Assembly (NCBI RefSeq): GCF_006385595.1
Contig: NZ_CP041046.1
Span: forward strand, 4,355,001-4,419,000
Source of the DNA: Luteibacter pinisoli
GTDB lineage: Bacteria; Pseudomonadota; Gammaproteobacteria; Xanthomonadales; Rhodanobacteraceae
Length of the DNA: 64,000 nt
Reading direction: 5' to 3'
The translations under genes and the position numbers were made by a program. Within the stretch, counting starts at the first letter, position 1. The number at the start of each line of letters is the position of its first letter. The notes under the pieces are model-generated. The model searched no databases, was not told where the DNA came from, and saw only the letters and a program-made list of their open reading frames with translations. Below, one piece after another: positions 43,473-51,410 of the stretch.

Positions 43473-44576
43473 ATGGTAATACGAATGACCGACATCCATT
43501 CGCCCTTCACGCTTGGAACGATCACGCTTCAAAACCGCTTCGTCATGGCGCCAATGACACGGGCCCGCGCTAACGAGGACGGCACGCCGGGGGCTCTGGC
43601 GGCTGAATACTATAGGCAGCGCGCGAGCGTAGGCCTGACGGTCACGGAAGGAACGCAGCCTTCGGACGACGGGCAGGGCTATCCTTTGACGCCGGGCATC
43701 TACACCGATGCCCATGTGGCTGGTTGGCGCGAAGTCAACGAGGCAATCCACGCGCACGGCGGCCACGTGTTTTATCAGCTCATGCATGCGGGGCGCATGT
43801 CACACCCTGACAACACGCCGCATCACCGGCAGGCCGTCGCCCCTTCAGCGATTCCGCCAGGAGAGCAGATCTACACGTTGGGGGGGATGAAAGACATTCC
43901 GGTTCCCCGTGCTTTGACTACCGACGAGGTGGCGGCGACGGTGGAGGACTACGCCTACGCTGCACGGCGGGCAATCGAGTCCGGCGCCGATGGCGTCGAG
44001 ATTCACGGCATCGCTTACCTTGTTCATCAGTTTCTCGCGACGAGCTCAAACCAACGCACGGATCGCTACGGCGGTTCGATAGTGAACCGGGCGCGATTCG
44101 CCATCGAGGTGGCGCAGGCCGTTGTCGCCGAGATCGGCGCTGATCGGACCGGCATCCGACTCTCGCCGGGCTTTACTGGCTTCGGCCTGGACGTCGGTCC
44201 GGAAGGACCTGACCTGTTCCGCTACCTTGTGGGCGAGCTGGACAAGCTCAGCCTCGCCTATGTCCACATCGTCCATTATGGCGAGGACGACATCCTGCAC
44301 GACTTCCGCAGGATCTGGCACCGGGCAATCATCCTCAATCGTCCTGGGCGCGCTCGCGAGGATATCGGTAAGGACGTCGCGTCAGGTCTCGCGGACCTGG
44401 AATCCTACGGGACGCACGTGCTGGCAAATCCGGACTTCCTCGATCGCCTTGCCGCGAATGCACCACTGAATACGGCTGACCATCGTGTCTTCTTCGGGCA
44501 CCAGCCCGAGGGCCCTGCCGCCGGGTACACCGATTTCCCGGCCCTTGAATCCGAGCAGGCCGGGGTGCGGGCGTGA
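43473..44576 (+). CDS. Old Yellow Enzyme-type alkene reductase, atypical active site
   Basis: A 367-residue TIM-barrel flavoenzyme ('LQNRFVMAPMTRARA', 'FYQLMHAGRMSHPD', 'SSNQRTDRYGGSIVNRARF'). Canonical OYEs have an active-site His-x-x-Asn/His pair (HGAN-GYL); here it reads 'GVEIHGIAYLVHQFL', one residue shorter, keeping His-178 but lacking the second polar residue. The usual C-terminal FMN-phosphate motif FGRPFIANPDL is 'YGTHVLANPDFL', without the Arg. It is therefore a divergent member whose FMN binding and chemistry may differ. Start could also be ATG 43485. Fourth gene of the operon; GTGA overlap with the next. Confidence 0.9.
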   Translation: MVIRMTDIHSPFTLGTITLQNRFVMAPMTRARANEDGTPGALAAEYYRQRASVGLTVTEGTQPSDDGQGYPLTPGIYTDAHVAGWREVNEAIHAHGGHVFYQLMHAGRMSHPDNTPHHRQAVAPSAIPPGEQIYTLGGMKDIPVPRALTTDEVAATVEDYAYAARRAIESGADGVEIHGIAYLVHQFLATSSNQRTDRYGGSIVNRARFAIEVAQAVVAEIGADRTGIRLSPGFTGFGLDVGPEGPDLFRYLVGELDKLSLAYVHIVHYGEDDILHDFRRIWHRAIILNRPGRAREDIGKDVASGLADLESYGTHVLANPDFLDRLAANAPLNTADHRVFFGHQPEGPAAGYTDFPALESEQAGVRA

Positions 44577-44923
44577 ACCGGTTTCAGGCGGTAGTCCGCT
44601 TTGAGATTCACGCTGGCAAGGAGGAGGAGTTCAGACGCATTGCCGCTAACATGATTCGCCTAACACGCGAGAAGGATACGGGCACGCTCCGACTCGACAT
44701 CTTCGTCAACGATGACGGCTCTGAAGCAGTCTTCTATGAGGAGTTCGTTAGCCCCGAAGCACGGCTCGATCACCTTGCCAACATGGGAACTCATGTCGCC
44801 GACATGCTCGCGATTGGGAATATGAGGGCGGAAGTGTGGACGCATGGCGATCACGCGCTACGAGCCTCTGTCCAAGGCTTTGACGTTCGCTTCTACACAC
44901 CGTTTCTCCGTCTCAAGGCGTGA
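44573..44923 (+). CDS. Antibiotic biosynthesis monooxygenase (ABM) domain protein
   Basis: A 116-residue protein with a GTG start overlapping the OYE stop (GTGA). The ferredoxin-like ABM fold is seen in 'FQAVVRFEIHAGKEEEFRRI', 'TGTLRLDIFVNDDGSEAVFYE' and 'SPEARLDHLANMGTHVADML'. YgiN-type members oxidise or bind quinols, which would suit an operon with a flavin reductase and pirin. Fifth and last gene; its end overlaps the convergent downstream gene by 31 bases. Confidence 0.87.
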   Translation: MNRFQAVVRFEIHAGKEEEFRRIAANMIRLTREKDTGTLRLDIFVNDDGSEAVFYEEFVSPEARLDHLANMGTHVADMLAIGNMRAEVWTHGDHALRASVQGFDVRFYTPFLRLKA

Positions 44924-45192
44924 GGCCCTTCACTCTTGCCGTGCTCAAGCCCCTGGCTCCATACCCAGATGGCGTGTGCTTGCCTCACCTGCTCAGCACC
45001 CGCCTGAGTCATCGCTGCGATAGCCTCGAGCGACAAACTAAGCTGCTTGTAGTCTAGGTCCTCAGCCTCATGCACGAGATCGGCCAGTGTTGCAGTCGTC
45101 CCACGCGAACACTGCAACCACATGAGTGCCTCGTTCAGCAACTCATGGACAGAAGGCTCAACCGGTTCAACGTGTTCATTTGATTCACTCAT
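44893..45192 (-). CDS. Small acidic protein of unknown function (99 aa)
   Basis: A 99-residue, mostly helical protein ('HELLNEALMWLQCSRGTTAT', 'LSLSLEAIAAMTQAGAEQVRQ'). It resembles small helical proteins of pseudomonads and xanthomonads with a central single Cys, but I cannot name the family with confidence. No signal peptide. Convergent with, and overlapping the end of, the ABM gene. Confidence 0.55.
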   Translation of the reverse strand: MSESNEHVEPVEPSVHELLNEALMWLQCSRGTTATLADLVHEAEDLDYKQLSLSLEAIAAMTQAGAEQVRQAHAIWVWSQGLEHGKSEGPHALRRRNGV

Positions 45193-45679
45193 CTCAGCAT
45201 GTCCCTATTGCCGCCACCGCGCTTCTAACGTGGCACGACAGACAAACGCCTGCCATGCCACGGACCATAGGATCGCGGTTTCACCGGCTGCCCTATCCGG
45301 GCGCCGGGCGGTTTGATTGACGAAGTGGATTGCGGCGACAACCGTCCGTGAGGCTCGCCAGGCGTCACGCCTGCCTCATTCGATCAAGAATTGTCTCAAG
45401 TCCAGACGTCGCTGCGGTTCTTCAACCGTGCCTGCGGCTTATGCAGGCGGCCCGTGAACCGTTGAGGTGTCGCCGGGGGGATCCGGCGGGCGAGCGAAAG
45501 CCGTATGATCAAGGGTAGCCATAATCAACTCTTCTACAGTTGGTTTGGTTAGCGGGCCAGGTGTGTTGAAGCACACCTGGCTCGCGACTCTCACCGCCGA
45601 AGCGGTGGTTGCCTGCGTGGCGGGGGTGAGACGCGCGCAGGCAACGAGATCAACGTAGCAAAACGACTTCGTCTTGTCT
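45193..45679. other. Hairpin-rich intergenic region
   Basis: Almost 490 bases with no convincing gene. Perfect stem-loops are clustered in it: GCCTGC/GCAGGC (45430-45448), a 10-bp stem GCCAGGTGTG/CACACCTGGC with a 6-base loop (45556-45581), CACCGC-CGAA-GCGGTG (45592-45607) and a 10-bp stem GTTGCCTGCG/CGCAGGCAAC (45608-45645). None is followed by a T-tract on either strand. A 27-codon minus-strand frame (45522-45439) upstream of them lacks a good ribosome site. A structured RNA or a mosaic of repeat remnants are both possible. Confidence 0.5.
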
Positions 45680-46321
45680 TTACGACAAATCGTGTTTGAT
45701 CGGAGCAGGCCGATGCAGTTGCGGCCATGCCGCCTGGATCACCCGCACGCCGGTTTGGAAAAACAAGGCAGCTAGTCCGGCACCGACCACGAGATCCAAC
45801 CACCACCACCCGGTAAGCGCCACGAGTCCGGCGGTCACGAGCACGGCGGCATTGCCGATGACGTCGTTTCGCGAGCACTGCCAGACCGAACGCATGTTGA
45901 TGTCATCCGCCCGGAATGGCGTCAGTAACGCCAGGCATGTCGCATTGAGTACGAGAGCCGCGCCTGCTGCGATCGCCATCACGACCGTATTGGGTGGCAC
46001 GCGGTGCGACAGCCGATACACGACCTCGGCCATGACCGTCAGCCCGAAGACGACTTGCACGGTACCCTTGACCAGCGCCGACCCTGCGCGGGCGCGCAGC
46101 GAGCGTCCCACCACCATCAGGCTGAGGCCATAAACCAGCGCGTCGCCAAGACTGTCGAGCGAATCACCCTGCACGGCACTGGAGCTGGCCAGCCAGCCGG
46201 CGATGTACTCCCCGGCAAAAATGACGACGTTGATTACCAGGACAATCCACAGCACCCGGCGATGCCGGACACCCTCGGCAATTGGGCGGGAATCGCATGA
46301 ATCGTGGTCGCAGCAGCTCAT
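45680..46321 (-). CDS. Cation diffusion facilitator-type transporter
   Basis: A 213-residue membrane protein with about six membrane segments, the core of a CDF metal/H+ antiporter. The metal-site helix shows 'SSAVQGDSLDSLGDALVYGL' (a variant of the HxxxD...S.D.L.D pattern, with Asp residues kept), and the fifth segment 'NDVIGNAAVLVTAGLVALTG' carries Asn-Asp. The N-terminal 'MSCCDHDSCDS' is a likely metal-binding tail. It lacks the long C-terminal cytoplasmic domain of classic CDFs. It is divergent from a MerR regulator with a classic MerR promoter between them. Confidence 0.9.
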   Translation of the reverse strand: MSCCDHDSCDSRPIAEGVRHRRVLWIVLVINVVIFAGEYIAGWLASSSAVQGDSLDSLGDALVYGLSLMVVGRSLRARAGSALVKGTVQVVFGLTVMAEVVYRLSHRVPPNTVVMAIAAGAALVLNATCLALLTPFRADDINMRSVWQCSRNDVIGNAAVLVTAGLVALTGWWWLDLVVGAGLAALFFQTGVRVIQAAWPQLHRPAPIKHDLS

Positions 46322-46347
46322 GGCACGGTCCGCAGGTTAATTGCGCT

Positions 46348-46378
46348 AGGCTAGACTCCGTAGTGACTACGGAGTCAA
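46348..46378 (-). promoter_or_regulatory. MerR-type promoter/operator for the CDF gene
   Basis: On the minus strand, TTGACT (-35, 46378-46373) and TAGCCT (-10, 46353-46348) are separated by 19 bases, the over-long spacing typical of MerR-activated promoters. The spacer is a perfect palindrome with the -35 edge, GACTCCGTAG-TGA-CTACGGAGTC (46354-46376). It ends 5 bases before the merR start codon, so merR is probably translated from a very short leader and autoregulated. Confidence 0.9.
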
Positions 46379-46381
46379 CCT

Positions 46382-46765
46382 ATGCGCATCAGCGACCTGT
46401 CGGCGGCGACGGGCTGTCACGTCGAGACCATCCGGTACTACGAGAAGATCGGGTTGATCCCCGTGCCGCCCCGGAAGAACAGCTACCGCAACTACGACGA
46501 CGGTGACGTGGCGCATCTCGCCTTCGTCATGCGCTGCCGGGGCCTCGGCTTCAGCCTTGATGAAACACGAAGCCTCATGGACCTGAGCGTCGCTCGCGAT
46601 AGGTCGTGCCGCGACGTCGATGCGGTGGTCCGAAATCATCTGGCGCAGGTAGAGGCAAAGCAGAAGGAGCTTGCTGCGATGGCCGAGGATCTACGCGCCA
46701 TGCTCGATGACTGCGCGCACGAGACCATCGCGAACTGCAACGTGGTGCGGACGTTGTCCGGTTGA
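46382..46765 (+). CDS. MerR-family metal-responsive regulator (CadR/PbrR/ZntR-like)
   Basis: A 127-residue MerR protein: helix-turn-helix 'MRISDLSAATGCHVETIRYY', 'EKIGLIPVPPRKNSYRNYDD', a dimerisation helix, and the metal-site region with Cys in 'RDRSCRDVDAVV', 'LDDCAHETIANCNVV'. The Cys spacing is like the Cd/Pb/Zn-responsive group. It should twist the 19-bp-spacer promoter to switch on the divergent CDF exporter when the metal binds. There is no Shine-Dalgarno before the ATG. Confidence 0.94.
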   Translation: MRISDLSAATGCHVETIRYYEKIGLIPVPPRKNSYRNYDDGDVAHLAFVMRCRGLGFSLDETRSLMDLSVARDRSCRDVDAVVRNHLAQVEAKQKELAAMAEDLRAMLDDCAHETIANCNVVRTLSG

Positions 46766-46784
46766 TGTGATCCCAGGCGGCGCG

Positions 46785-46892
46785 CTACCGATCACGTTTC
46801 CTGGAGCGGGACCGCAGGGCGAGGATCAACGCGGTCGCGATGCAGATCACAAACCCGATAACACCTGCGATGGTCGCAATTTGTTGGTTCAT
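46785..46892 (-). CDS. Single-span mini membrane protein (35 aa)
   Basis: A 35-codon gene with a good ribosome site (GGAG about 8 bases upstream of ATG 46892). The product is one hydrophobic helix 'IATIAGVIGFVICIATALIL' followed by a strongly basic tail 'RSRSRKRDR'. Small proteins of this form often modulate a larger membrane partner; the metal exporter nearby is a possible partner, by position only. Confidence 0.5.
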   Translation of the reverse strand: MNQQIATIAGVIGFVICIATALILALRSRSRKRDR

Positions 46893-46971
46893 GGCGTTCT
46901 CCGGTGGTTTGCATACTCTAAGCCCCGCCTCAGTAGCAACGCTTGCGGAGACGATCCTTGTCCGGCGAACT

Positions 46972-47427
46972 TTACTCCCCCAGTGCCGGATCTTCACAAC
47001 TCTCTGGCAGGTCGACCCCGGGTGTCGGCTTCAGCGGCTTGTCGCCTTTGTGCACCGGAAAGGCGTAGCACCACTCCGCAGAGACTTCGATGATGCGCCC
47101 GGTACGTCGACTGATGGCGATGAACCCTAATACGTCGGATTCGCCTGCCTTCGCATTGCGCCTGAAAAGCTGGAAGACGTAGAAGTTCGGCTCGCCGCTA
47201 TCCCTTGGCACCTCTTCGTAGGCGCCGCCTTTGTAATAGCCCTCTGAGACGACGCGATGCATGATGCGTCGCGCGTCGGCTGGGCTCACTGGCGATGGTG
47301 TTGATGACGGGGGAAGCCCGTCGGCCTTGACGGGGCGAGTGAGAGAGATCCCCAGCATAAGAACGAGGGTGATCGCCCTTAAGGAGCTCGCGACGAATGC
47401 AGCTTGTGCCTCATAACGTCCCACCAA
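46972..47427 (-). CDS. Exported protein of unknown function (151 aa)
   Basis: A GTG-initiated frame with a hydrophobic signal ('LRAITLVLMLGISLTRPVKA') and a small mature domain with two Cys ('SAEWCYAFPVHKG', 'LPESCEDPALGE'), probably disulfide-linked. 'EPNFYVFQLFRRN' and 'VLGFIAISRRTGRIIEVSAE' suggest a beta-rich fold resembling uncharacterised periplasmic proteins with a PepSY-like feel. Not assigned to a family. It is followed on the same strand by the 35-aa protein gene. Confidence 0.6.
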   Translation of the reverse strand: MVGRYEAQAAFVASSLRAITLVLMLGISLTRPVKADGLPPSSTPSPVSPADARRIMHRVVSEGYYKGGAYEEVPRDSGEPNFYVFQLFRRNAKAGESDVLGFIAISRRTGRIIEVSAEWCYAFPVHKGDKPLKPTPGVDLPESCEDPALGE

Positions 47428-47490
47428 CGCATCCCCCCGTATTCCACGATGTAGTCAGGCACCGAGAGGCCGATCGGGGCCAAGGCGTCC

Positions 47491-47838
47491 TCAGAGACCG
47501 AGGTCCACCAGCCTCTCGTCGGCCAACTCGTCTCCCCACGCCCTGGCCACCTTGAGCCAGTAGGTTCCCCAGCGCGCGTTACCCCGGTTCAGATAGCTGA
47601 TTCCGAGGTTGTACGCCGCATCGGGACTACCGCGCGCTATGGCCCGCCGATACCAGTACCTGGCCTTGTCGAAACTCGCACGCACCCCGTCACCATCGTC
47701 ATAGATGTTGCCAAGGTTTGTCTGGGCTTCGAGATTGCCCATGCGGGCAGCACGTTGAAAGAGTCTGATCGACCTGGAACGGTCGCCAGACTCAAACAAC
47801 TCGCAGGCTTCCTCCAGAAGGAGGCGGTCCTTTGTCAC
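47491..47838 (-). CDS. Sel1-like tetratricopeptide repeat protein
   Basis: About 115 residues from the GTG at 47838, which overlaps the stop of the upstream hydrolase gene (GTGA). It contains at least two Sel1 repeats ('AARMGNLEAQTNLGNIYDDG', 'AIARGSPDAAYNLGISYLNRG'). Such repeats mediate protein-protein contacts. No signal peptide. The open frame extends upstream to 47904 inside the hydrolase gene, but the coupled GTG is the likelier start. Confidence 0.75.
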   Translation of the reverse strand: MTKDRLLLEEACELFESGDRSRSIRLFQRAARMGNLEAQTNLGNIYDDGDGVRASFDKARYWYRRAIARGSPDAAYNLGISYLNRGNARWGTYWLKVARAWGDELADERLVDLGL

Positions 47839-48776
47839 GGCTTCGCGTCGATGAACTGCCGAATCGCCTTCACCGTCACAGCCGGCGCTTCTTCCATCAG
47901 CCAATGTCCCGCACCCGGCACCACCAGCTCGGTGACGTTGGTCGCGGCATTGCGCATCACGATCGCTTCGTTCGGACCAAACGACTTCTCACCACCGATG
48001 GCGAGCACCGGCATCGTCAGCTTGTGGCTCGGCGCATCCTTGTTATCCACGGCATCCGTGCGAATCGCATGGAACTGGGCAAACGCCGAGTGCATCGCAC
48101 CAGGACGTGCATAGATCGCCGCGTAATGAGCGCGCGTGCCCTCATCGATCTTCGACGGTGTGCCGGCGAACTCGTTCCAGAAACGATCGAGGTAGATGCG
48201 CTCACGGCCAGCGACCAGACGCTCCATGTCCGGGCCACCAAAGTCGAAGTGCCAGAGCAGCGGATTGCGAACGATCGTGTCCCACGGCGGGATGCCCGGC
48301 ACTGGCGCATCCATCACCACCAGCTTCACCGTCTTGTCCGGATAGCGGGCCGCATACGCATAGGCCACCATCGTGCCGATGTCGTGGCCGACGACGACCG
48401 ACGTATCGATACCCAGCTTCGTCAGCACGGCGCGCATATCCGCCGCCTGGGTCTTCTTGTCGTAGCCACCCTCGGGATGCGAGGAAAGGCCCATGCCGCG
48501 AAGGTCCGGAATCACCACGGTGTGGTCTCGGGCCAGGTCGATGGCCAGCGGGGCCCACATGTCCCCGGTGTCGCCGAAACCGTGCAGCAACAGCACGCCC
48601 GGGCCCTTGCCGCCGACGCGAACGTGGAGCGTCGCGCCATCGGTCGCAATTTCCTGCGCATGGAAGGAAGTCGGCAGCGGAGTGACATCCGCCAGGGCGG
48701 GGGAACTCGCCGCCACCAGAAGCGCGCCGGCCAGAAGCAGCCTCGATACACAATCCAGAACGTTCATACGTGCCAT
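47835..48776 (-). CDS. Exported alpha/beta hydrolase, epoxide-hydrolase/dehalogenase type
   Basis: A 313-residue protein with a signal peptide ('LLLAGALLVAASSPALA'). The core shows 'VLLLHGFGDTGDMW', an Asp nucleophile near 132 in 'VVVGHDIGTMVAYAYA', and His in 'VPGAGHWLMEEAP'. The Asp nucleophile fits soluble epoxide hydrolase or haloacetate dehalogenase. This is the third exported Asp-nucleophile hydrolase in 17 kb. It is coupled to the Sel1-repeat gene downstream. Confidence 0.9.
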   Translation of the reverse strand: MARMNVLDCVSRLLLAGALLVAASSPALADVTPLPTSFHAQEIATDGATLHVRVGGKGPGVLLLHGFGDTGDMWAPLAIDLARDHTVVIPDLRGMGLSSHPEGGYDKKTQAADMRAVLTKLGIDTSVVVGHDIGTMVAYAYAARYPDKTVKLVVMDAPVPGIPPWDTIVRNPLLWHFDFGGPDMERLVAGRERIYLDRFWNEFAGTPSKIDEGTRAHYAAIYARPGAMHSAFAQFHAIRTDAVDNKDAPSHKLTMPVLAIGGEKSFGPNEAIVMRNAATNVTELVVPGAGHWLMEEAPAVTVKAIRQFIDAKP

Positions 48777-49132
48777 GCCGACAACTCCCAGAATGAGGCG
48801 GCGAGATACCGCCCGTAAATACAGGTTGCGACTTCAGACAACGAAAGACGTACGCGCACCCGCATCGAGACGTTCGAAGGTGTCGAAGGTCTTATGGGCA
48901 GGCTGTCCCCCAACCCGGGCAATGCTCCGAACCGGTCCGAATCGTCGGGCGGCATGGAGGCAACGCGGGTGGGGCGAGGATAGCCGCCGAACCGCGGTGT
49001 TGCCTACCCGGCACCTGTATCGAACCCGGGAAAGCGCGACAGGTTCGCAGGACAGCCCATTCACGACCGCGATGCGCCCCGTGGACGCAGCTTCGTTAAC
49101 TCTGGCGGCGTCCCCGCACCGGAGCCACCCGC
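48777..49132. other. Intergenic region, no gene seen
   Basis: About 355 bases between the divergent hydrolase and flavodoxin-type genes. Short open frames exist on both strands, but none has a ribosome site or a recognisable product. Promoters for both flanking genes should be here; none was clear. Confidence 0.5.
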
Positions 49133-49738
49133 ATGGCGCTCACCGCCCTCGGCCTGAACTGCACTCTCTCCGCTTCTCCCCATCCCTCCTCAAGCCAAAA
49201 GCTGCTTGATCAGCTGCTCGAAGGTTTGGGCAAACACGGTGTCACTGGCGACAGCGCACGCGTCGTCGATCTCAACATCAAACCCGGTGTTCGCCACGAT
49301 GAAGGCGAAGGCGATGACTGGCCGGCGCTGCGCAAGCGCATGATGGCCGCGGACATCCTGGTGATGGTGACGCCCATCTGGATGGGCCAGCCGTCGAGCG
49401 TGGCCAAACGCGTCGTAGAACGGATGGACGCGATCCTCGGCGACATCGGGGATGACGGTCGCTACCCCACGTTTGGCAAGGTGGCCATTGTCGGCGTGGT
49501 GGGTAACGAGGATGGCGCCCACCATGTGACGGCCGAGATGTATCAGGCACTCGCGGATGTTGGCTTCACCATTCCCGCCGGCAGTTCGGCCTATTGGGTG
49601 GGCGAAGCCATGAGCGACAAGAACTATATCGACCTCAAGAAGACCCCTGAGGCCGTACTGAAAACCATCGCGACGCTAACGACCAATGCCGCGCACCTGG
49701 CGAAGCTGCTCAAGGCGTCGAACTATCCCGCGCCCTGA
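49133..49738 (+). CDS. Flavodoxin-fold NAD(P)H reductase (FMN reductase superfamily)
   Basis: A 201-residue flavodoxin-like protein: FMN phosphate loop 'GLNCTLSASPHPSSSQKLLD', 'ADILVMVTPIWMGQPSSVAK' and 'KVAIVGVVGNEDGAHHVTAEM'. Likely a flavin-dependent quinone or disulfide reductase; the substrate is unknown. It stands alone, divergent from the hydrolase-Sel1 operon. Confidence 0.87.
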   Translation: MALTALGLNCTLSASPHPSSSQKLLDQLLEGLGKHGVTGDSARVVDLNIKPGVRHDEGEGDDWPALRKRMMAADILVMVTPIWMGQPSSVAKRVVERMDAILGDIGDDGRYPTFGKVAIVGVVGNEDGAHHVTAEMYQALADVGFTIPAGSSAYWVGEAMSDKNYIDLKKTPEAVLKTIATLTTNAAHLAKLLKASNYPAP

Positions 49739-49747
49739 ACCAGGGGC

Positions 49748-50026
49748 TTAGCCCTTGGCGCCATCCTTCGCACTCATCGGAATCACCGAACGGTCGGCCT
49801 CGGCTCGACGAGCCGGCGCTGGCCGCGGTGACGAAGGCGCCGTGCGCCCCAACGTGATGTTCTTCGACGCCCGCACTTCCCGGTTCGAGAACGTCCAGAT
49901 CTCGCCGGTGTCGGTGATGAACACCGTCCAGTAGAGATCGGACTCCGGGCCGTAGTCGATCAGGAAATGGGCGAAGCCCTCCCCCTTGGGGGTGTTCAGG
50001 GGCAGTGGCGGGTTGAGTTGCAGCAT
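49748..50026 (-). CDS. Small conserved protein of unknown function (92 aa)
   Basis: A 92-residue protein; the first ~58 residues ('LNPPLPLNTPKGEGFAHFLI', 'YWTVFITDTGEIWTFSNREV') form a compact, conserved-looking beta-rich module, while the last third is Arg/Pro/Ala-rich and low complexity. The N-terminal module recalls small proteins found widely in proteobacteria and phages, but I cannot assign a role. Confidence 0.6.
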   Translation of the reverse strand: MLQLNPPLPLNTPKGEGFAHFLIDYGPESDLYWTVFITDTGEIWTFSNREVRASKNITLGRTAPSSPRPAPARRAEADRSVIPMSAKDGAKG

Positions 50027-50148
50027 GCGGGGCGCCCTCGGTAGTTGGCGCTAGATTCCCTGCGGGATCTTCAAGGCCGGGTGCTTTGGGCGTGATGGTC
50101 GCGTTGATGAAGGTCGGCCAGCCGCATGTCCGCCGGGAGGTGGCGCAC

Positions 50149-51369
50149 TTACTTGGCGTGCCCCAGCCGCTGCGCGTGGTAAATCCCCGCATGGCCGGAG
50201 AACATGTAGCTCGCTACGCAGGCGATCGCCGCGAACGGCGCGATGGCCGGGCCAAACAGTTCGATGGCCATCACCGTGCAGGCCAGCGGCACGTTGGCGG
50301 CTCCCGCGAAGACGGCCACGAACCCCAACCCCGCCAACATCGGCACGGGAAGACTAAGCAGCGGCGCCAAGGCATTACCCAACGTCGCGCCGATGAAGAA
50401 CAACGGCGTCACCTCACCCCCCTTGAAGCCCGACCCAAGCGACGCGACGGTGTATGCGAACTTCCCCGCGAAGTCCCACGGCGCCAGCGGATGCTGGAAC
50501 GCGGCGACGATGGTAGGAATGCCGAGGCCGATGTAGCGCTCGGTAGACAGCAACATCACGGAAACCGCGATAACCGAACCGCCCACCACCGGCCGCAGCG
50601 GCGCATAGGTGATCCAGCGCTTCATCAACCCGCCGACGGCGTGGGTGGCTTTCGCGAACAGCAGCCCGACCAGGCCGAAGGCGAAGCCCGCCACGATCAC
50701 CGTAAGCACGGTACGAAACGTCACCGCAGTGACAAACGGCACCACGTAAAGCGTGTGATGAATCCCCCACGCGATGCACACCCGATCCGCCACGATGCCC
50801 GCGATGACACACGGAAACAGCGCGTCATAGCGCATGCGCCCGATCGCCAGCACCTCAAGCCCGAACAACGCACCCGCCAGCGGCGTCCCGAACACCGCGG
50901 CAAAGCCCGCACTCATCCCCACCATCAGCACGATGCGCCGGTCGGCGTGCTTCAACCGAAAAACCCCGGTGAGCTGATCGGCGAGCGCCGCACCCATCTG
51001 CACCGCCGTCCCTTCGCGCCCCACCGAGGCGCCGAACAGGTGGGACATCACGGTACCAATAAACACCAGCGGCACCATGCGCCGCGGGATCACCTTCTTC
51101 GGGTCGTGGATCTCGTCGATGATGAGGTTGTTGCCGGCTTCCACCGGCTTGCCCACGCTGTCGTACGCCCAGCCCACCACGAAGCCGGCCACGGGCAGCA
51201 GCCAGATCATCCAGGGCTGTGCTTCACGCGTCGCCGTCGCCCACTCAAGGGCCGCAAGGAAGAAGGCGGAGGCGGAGCCGGCCAGAACGGCAGCGGCAGA
51301 ACTGATAACCAGCCATTTGCCCATATAGGCCAATAGCTCGGTCTGTTCGAGGGTACGAAGGCGACGCAT
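50149..51369 (-). CDS. CLC-F type fluoride/proton antiporter
   Basis: A 406-residue CLC-fold membrane protein. The signatures of the fluoride branch are present: 'GREGTAVQMG' (117-126) in place of the GREGP of chloride transporters, 'EAGNNLIIDEIH' (residues 77-88) in the region of the anion-coordinating GSGIP loop, and the late block 'GSGFKGGEVTPLFFIGATLG'. The gating Glu in GREGT is kept, so exchange with protons is expected. The gene lies directly downstream of a fluoride riboswitch and terminator, which supports the substrate. It exports toxic F- that enters as HF. Confidence 0.93.
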   Translation of the reverse strand: MRRLRTLEQTELLAYMGKWLVISSAAAVLAGSASAFFLAALEWATATREAQPWMIWLLPVAGFVVGWAYDSVGKPVEAGNNLIIDEIHDPKKVIPRRMVPLVFIGTVMSHLFGASVGREGTAVQMGAALADQLTGVFRLKHADRRIVLMVGMSAGFAAVFGTPLAGALFGLEVLAIGRMRYDALFPCVIAGIVADRVCIAWGIHHTLYVVPFVTAVTFRTVLTVIVAGFAFGLVGLLFAKATHAVGGLMKRWITYAPLRPVVGGSVIAVSVMLLSTERYIGLGIPTIVAAFQHPLAPWDFAGKFAYTVASLGSGFKGGEVTPLFFIGATLGNALAPLLSLPVPMLAGLGFVAVFAGAANVPLACTVMAIELFGPAIAPFAAIACVASYMFSGHAGIYHAQRLGHAK

Positions 51370-51410
51370 GGGGGTTCCAGTAGAGGTGGTTCACCACCTG
51401 GAATCCGGAA

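Noticed and set aside
45330..45518. A 62-codon plus-strand frame in the hairpin-rich spacer
   Set aside because: No ribosome site and Arg/Cys-rich composition typical of non-coding GC-rich DNA.
45551..45645. Hairpins considered as an integron attC site or recombination site
   Set aside because: The GTTRRRY/RYYYAAC core pairs are absent, and no integrase or cassette is nearby.
48834..49064. A 76-codon minus-strand frame in the gap before the flavodoxin-type gene
   Set aside because: No ribosome site, Arg-rich composition and no recognisable motif; not enough to call a gene.
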